Source of the DNA: Simmondsia chinensis
Lineage: Eukaryota > Streptophyta > Magnoliopsida > Caryophyllales > Simmondsiaceae
NCBI GenBank assembly: GCA_018398585.1
Contig: JAGTTD010000011.1
Location: forward strand, 13,507,346-13,571,345
DNA length: 64,000 bases
Direction of reading: 5' to 3'
Below are positions 59,657-64,000 of the stretch, one piece after another. A program made the translations under genes and the position numbers. Every line of letters starts with the position of its first letter. The stretch's first letter is position 1. The notes under the pieces are model-generated. The model was given only the letters and a program-made list of their open reading frames with translations. It was not told the origin of the DNA and did not search any database.

Positions 59657-62600
59657 TCATGGGCGACTAATTATGACAGGTTTCAACCCCATCCCTTTAT
59701 TTGTTTTCAAAACCAAATCTCTAGCCAGGCCTTTAGTAAACGGATCCGCTAGATTGTGACAGGTTCTCACGAAGTCCACAGTGATAACACCTTCCCGAAT
59801 AAGGTGTCTCACCATACTATGTCTTACACCAATGTGTCTGGACTTCCCATTATACACTTCACTGTATGCTTTAGAAAGCGTAGCCTGACTATCACAATGG
59901 ATAGAAATAGGAGAAATCGGCTTCGGCCACAAGGGTATCTCATACAAGAGATCCTTTAACTACTCGGCTTCTTTAGCCGCAGAAGCAAGAGCTATAAACT
60001 CCGCCGCCATTGTAGAGTCAGATATGCAAGTTTGTTTCTTGGAACCCCAAGAAACCGCACCCCCACCAAACAGGAATACCCATCCACTCGTGGATGCATG
60101 ATCCTCCACATCGGAGATCCAACTTGCATCAGTATATCCTTCCAAAATAGGAGGATACCCAACATAACTGAGACCATAATCCATAGTCTTCTTTAGGTAC
60201 TTCAGTACCCGGTGCACTGCATTCCAGTGCAACTTACTCGGTTTGCTGGTATACCTACTCAGCTTTCCAACAGCAAAGGCAATATCAGGCCTAGTGCTTG
60301 TCATGGCATACATGAGACAACCAATAGCTCGATCGTACTCCAATTGTGCCACTGGAGCACCCCCATTCGGTTCTAATTTCACACTAGGATCCATCGGTGT
60401 GGATATCGGTGTACAATCAAAGAAATGGAACCTTTTCAACACCTTTTCGATATAGTGAGACTGTGTCAAGGAAATGGAATTACCATTCCTTACAATTCTG
60501 ATACCGAGGATCACCTCCGCCTCACCCATGTCTTTCATAGCAAAGTTTTCAGAGAGAAACAGTTTAGTTCTCTCTACTTGCTCCATATCAGAACCGAAAA
60601 TCAGCATGTCATTGACATACAAACATATAATGACCCCTTTGCCATTATCAAACTTGCTATAGACACATTTATCTGATTCGTTTATAACGAATCCGTTGTT
60701 CAATACAACCTGATCAAATTTTTGGTGCCATTGCTTCGGAGCTTGTTTCAGTCCATACAGAGAACGTATGAGTTTACACACTTTTCTCTCTTGGCCCGGA
60801 ACAACAAACCCTTCTGGTTGTTCCATGTATACTTCCTCCTCTAGCTCACCATTTAGGAATGCCGTTTTGACATCCATTTGGTGTATCACTAGTTTAAAAA
60901 TGGAGGCAAGAGCAATAAGTACCCTTATCGTCGATACCCTTGCCACTAGGGCATAGGTATCAAAGTAATCCAGCCCATGTCTTTGGGTGAATCCTTTAGC
61001 CACCAATCGGGCTTTAAATTTGTCAATTGATCCATCGACTTTCATCTTCTTTTTGAAGATCCATTTGCACCCGATGGGTTTACTTCCTCGTGGAAGATCC
61101 TCAAGAATCCAGGTATTATTACCTAAAATGGAATCCATTTCATCGTTTATAGCCTCTTTCCAAAATGAGACATCATGAGACCTCATCGCCTCATCAAACG
61201 TCATGGGATCAGCTTCCATGACACAACAATATGGAACCACTTGGTCCACATCGTTCCTCGAACCTTCTACCAAATACGTGTAGAAGTCCGAACCGAAGGA
61301 TTTCTCCTTCCTTGCTCTCTTACTCCTTCGGAGTTCTAGAGCTCTATCAGGGACATTCTCCCTCTCATGACGAACAACGTCATTAGACACTTGCGTGTCA
61401 ATCTCAACCGGTACATAATCCCTTGGTCTAGGGATAGAAGTAAACCGATTCTCATTAAATATTGCATCTCTCGATTCTACTATCGCATTCACGTTGATAT
61501 AATCATTAGGTTCAACAATATAGAACCGATATGCCTTACTATGAGACGCATAACCCACAAAGATGCAATCAATGCCTCTTTCACCTAATTTTTTCCGTTT
61601 AGGTTCAGGAACTCTAACAACTGCCCTACACCCCCACACTTTTAGGTAATCTAAATTAGGGGCTCGTTTGTTCCACAACTCATATGGAGTTATTTTATTT
61701 CTTTTGTTTGGAACTCTATTTAATATGTGACAGGCCGTTAACATAGCCTCACCCCAAAATCCATCACTGAGACCGGAATAAGATAACATGGAATTAACCA
61801 TCTCAGTTAGAGTCCGGTTTTTCCTCTCAGCCACGCCATTTTGTTGTGGCGTATAAGGTGCAGTTATTTCATGTATTATTCCTGTGGATTCAAAATATTT
61901 AGCATCGTAGTATTCGCCACCACGATCCGACCTTAAACGCTTGAGGAAAGTTTCACAGTGTAATTCAGATTCTGCTTTATATGCTTTAAACCTATCAAGC
62001 GAGTCGTCTTTGTTACTTATCAAATAAACATAACAAAATCTTGAATAATCATAGATAAATGTAACAAAGTAATTCTTTCCACCCAAACTCGGTGTTCGCT
62101 TGAAGTCACATAAGTCACTATGGACTAGATCAAGTAGATTAGTCTCTCTTTGCACACAAGAAAATGGAGATTTCGTTATTTTTGTTAGCATACAAGTCTT
62201 GCACTTGTCAACAACTTTATCTATGTGAGGAATCAACGAAGAATTATCCATTTCATGTAATCGACGAAAATTCATATGACCTAGTCTATAATGCCATAAA
62301 AACGACGAATCAAGCATATAAATAGAATCAACGTTCTTATTATTAACATTTAGTTTAAACATACCATTACATAGGTATCCTTTCCCAACAAATACACCAC
62401 CCTTTGACAAAATAAATTTGTCGGCCTCGAAGACCAACTTGAACCCAAACCTATTTAACAGGCCACTCGATACAAGATTCTTCTTAACATCAGGAGCGAA
62501 GCATACATCGGTTAAAGTACGGGTTTTTTCGGATGTGAAAAGTAAGTCAATTTTTCCCTTCCCTTTAACCGGTACCGACGCCCCATTTCCCATGAACAAC

Positions 62601-63577
62601 TCAGTTCCGTTGTCCATGGGCTCAAAAGTGGAGAAGAACCCCCTATCCTTACATACATGCTTCGTGGCCCCCGAGTCAATCCACCAAGAATTATCACTCT
62701 CGATTAGATTGACTTCCGAAATCATCGCCACGAACCTCTCGTTCGAATTTTTAGTGCGATGATCAAGCCCCTTGCCTTTGTTCTTTTTAAGGCGATAACA
62801 GTCTTTTCGCATATGACCGGGCTTCTGACACTCCCAACAAACAACTTTCGGCCTCTTGTGCTTATTGTTCTTTTGGAAGTGTCCGGTTCTTTTTGGTCCC
62901 TTACTAGAATGGCCTTCCTCTGCGACGTTGATTTTACCAACATCACTCGGGCGTTCTTTGTTGTCATCTTGCACCCTGTAACCTTCCTCAATACGTAAAT
63001 GGTTAGCGAGTTCCTCAATTGACATATCCTCCTTCTTATGTTTTAAATTTTTCCTTACATCTTTCCAAGAGGGAGGAAGTTTGTCAATTAAGGAAGAAAC
63101 AATGATTGTGTCGTCCATATTCATGTTATGTTGTTTAAAATTATTTAATATACGTTCTATTTCATGGAATTGCTCCATGACAGGACGACCATCAATTATC
63201 TTATAATTATTAAATTGACTAACCAGGAATTTTTTGCTTGTTGCATCCTTGGCCATGTAACGAGCCTCAAGTGCGTCCCATAGTTCCTTCGAGGTTGACA
63301 TGTTAGAGTAAATGTCAAACAAGGCATCGGTCATCCCATTCAAGATGTGCCCTCTACAAATGTAATCATCGTTTTCCCACTTCAGTCTTGCCCTTTGCTC
63401 GGCCAGCGTTTCTTCCTCCTCAGAAACGAGGGATGGAGACGGTGTATTCAGGACATACACCACATTCAGCGTTGTTATGAGAAAATGCATCTTCCTCTGC
63501 CACCGTCGAAAATTTCCCCCATCAAACCGGTCCAATTTCACAAAATTGGATGTCATTTCCCTTAGTGATGAAGCCAT
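59657..63577 (-). pseudogene. Copia C gag-pol polyprotein, one amber stop, YVND in RT
   Basis: I place the start at ATG 63577 ([20 protein letters not shown]); the upstream codons in frame belong to the leader and LTR. Order: gag; CCHC knuckle [14 protein letters not shown] (62839-62798); protease [11 protein letters not shown] (about 62690-62655); integrase HHCC (HYRLGHM...CKTC) and DDE residues in [15 protein letters not shown] and VAERKN; reverse transcriptase [28 protein letters not shown], then [10 protein letters not shown] near 60610, where the catalytic YVDD has Asn for its first Asp; RNase H TDASW and [11 protein letters not shown] at 59962-59960 replaces an expected Trp in AE-W-L, after which the same frame stays open to 59657 (SIHCDSQATLSKAYSE, RHIGVRHSMVR). 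About 1,306 codons in all. Apart from these two changes the frame is intact. Confidence 0.95.
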
Positions 63578-63607
63578 AACCCAAACCAGAATAATAAACC
63601 TTAAGAT
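63578..63607 (-). other. Copia C leader, no standard primer site
   Basis: Only about 30 bp separate the LTR end from the gag ATG, and the sequence next to the LTR (ATCTTAAGGTTTATTATTC) does not match the usual Met-tRNA primer site. Confidence 0.5.
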
Positions 63608-64000
63608 TGTTAGAAAATTCAGAAAATACTTGCAAAAACCTTGCAACCGGGTATCCAAACGATCTCAGGTGTTGAGGCGTGTGATCACTATCTTTAAGGT
63701 TTATTTCGGTATACGAAATATCCTCGGGGATACAACAACTACCAAAATATGGAGTGAAGAAGTGTATGGGAAGAGATTGATGAAGAAGTCTAGAGATTGG
63801 TTGATTTAGAGAACTCACCCTTTTAAAATCTCACTAAGAACACAAGAACCAAGAAGATGTTCTTCCAATTTCTTTCTTGTAATATTATACTACCAATTCA
63901 TATGTTTTCTTCTTATTTTAAATGAGAGGGGAGAATATCTGATATTATTGTCTCAAGAACGTCCCAAAACCAAGAGCATCAACATATATAAGAACTGGGA
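63608..64000 (-). repeat. 5' LTR of copia C, truncated by the window edge
   Basis: 393 bp aligned without gaps to 58254-58646 of the 3' LTR, including the TATA region. Confidence 0.95.

Larger units (their letters stand above)
25165..64000 (-). mobile_element. Copia element B, interrupted, extends past the window
   Basis: 3' LTR 25165-27249, decayed interior, 5' LTR from 57344, which is cut at 58253 by copia C. On the minus strand the primer site reads TTGATATCAGG next to the 5' LTR. The LTR resembles the G/D family in its inner half (GGGACCTCAGGGACAAT block) but differs at its ends. It hosts A, Helitron 2, hAT 2 and C. ACATT at 25160-25164 is its left target duplication; the right one is out of view. 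Confidence 0.8.
58254..64000 (-). mobile_element. Ty1/copia element C, nearly intact, runs past the window
   Basis: 3' LTR 58254-59089, full-length gag-pol frame, and the first 393 bp of the 5' LTR (63608-64000). Over the 393 bp present in both LTRs I count 9 differences (2.3%) and no indels, so C is the youngest dated insertion here. TGTTA (58249-58253) is its left target duplication. The purine tract AATGGTGGGGGA lies next to the 3' LTR. Confidence 0.95.

Noticed and set aside
60243..63809. Plus-strand ORFs opposite copia C
   Set aside because: Shadows of the 1,300-codon minus-strand polyprotein; no domains.

Overview
This window is nuclear DNA of a flowering plant, probably a eudicot (inferred from element families; the species cannot be named from sequence alone). 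It is AT-rich and consists almost entirely of transposable elements nested inside one another. I find no intact host gene, tRNA gene, complete rRNA gene, CRISPR array or bacterial-type operon. Most boundaries below rest on terminal motifs plus target-site duplications (TSDs) read directly from the sequence.

Left block (1-12486). A short minus-strand reading frame (12486-12401, continuing at 107-1) is split by a 12.3 kb CACTA transposon (108-12400, TSD GGA). The CACTA element carries no recognisable CACTA transposase. It holds a ~193 bp tandem array (about 11 units, 2040-7250) that was split by an hAT transposon (2635-5734, TSD GATGTTAA), and a small LTR element (7326-11783, TSD TGCTT). The 3' LTR of that element was split by a Helitron (9026-11607). 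The Helitron in turn contains a SINE-like copy whose head is 5S rRNA-derived (10885-11083).

Right block (12711-64000). Copia element G starts at 12711 on the plus strand and runs beyond the window. It was broken by an inverted truncated LTR (15624-16855), by an LTR element with an RRM-containing ORF (F, 16902-22309, TSD AGTTC), by a terminal-inverted-repeat insertion (22374-23410) and by a second copia element B (minus strand, 25165 to beyond the window). B contains a SINE in its 3' LTR, a Tat/Retand-type Ty3/gypsy composite A (28803-47697), a Helitron (50399-53587), a second hAT copy (53625-56678) and, in its 5' LTR, a young nearly intact copia element C (58254-64000+, minus). A itself contains two solo LTRs (32449-38129 and 40807-43090). 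The first solo LTR was split by a gag-only LTR element E (32593-36010, TSD ACATC).

The nesting gives a relative order of insertion G, B, A, solo LTR D, E. By my hand alignment the LTR pairs differ by about 2.3% (C), 3.7% (F) and 4.5% (E). Everything that could move the elements is broken here: hAT1 has two in-frame stops and a changed catalytic Asp; C has YVND instead of YVDD in reverse transcriptase plus an amber stop; the gypsy integrase has lost one Asp. The most unusual items are the 5S-headed SINE, the RRM-carrying LTR element, the triplicated 3' end of the gypsy element with an antisense F-box-like fragment and a 36 bp in-frame minisatellite, the array of eight GTCGAC-centred palindromes just upstream of the TATA box in the C LTR, and the reading frame that is restored when the CACTA element is removed.
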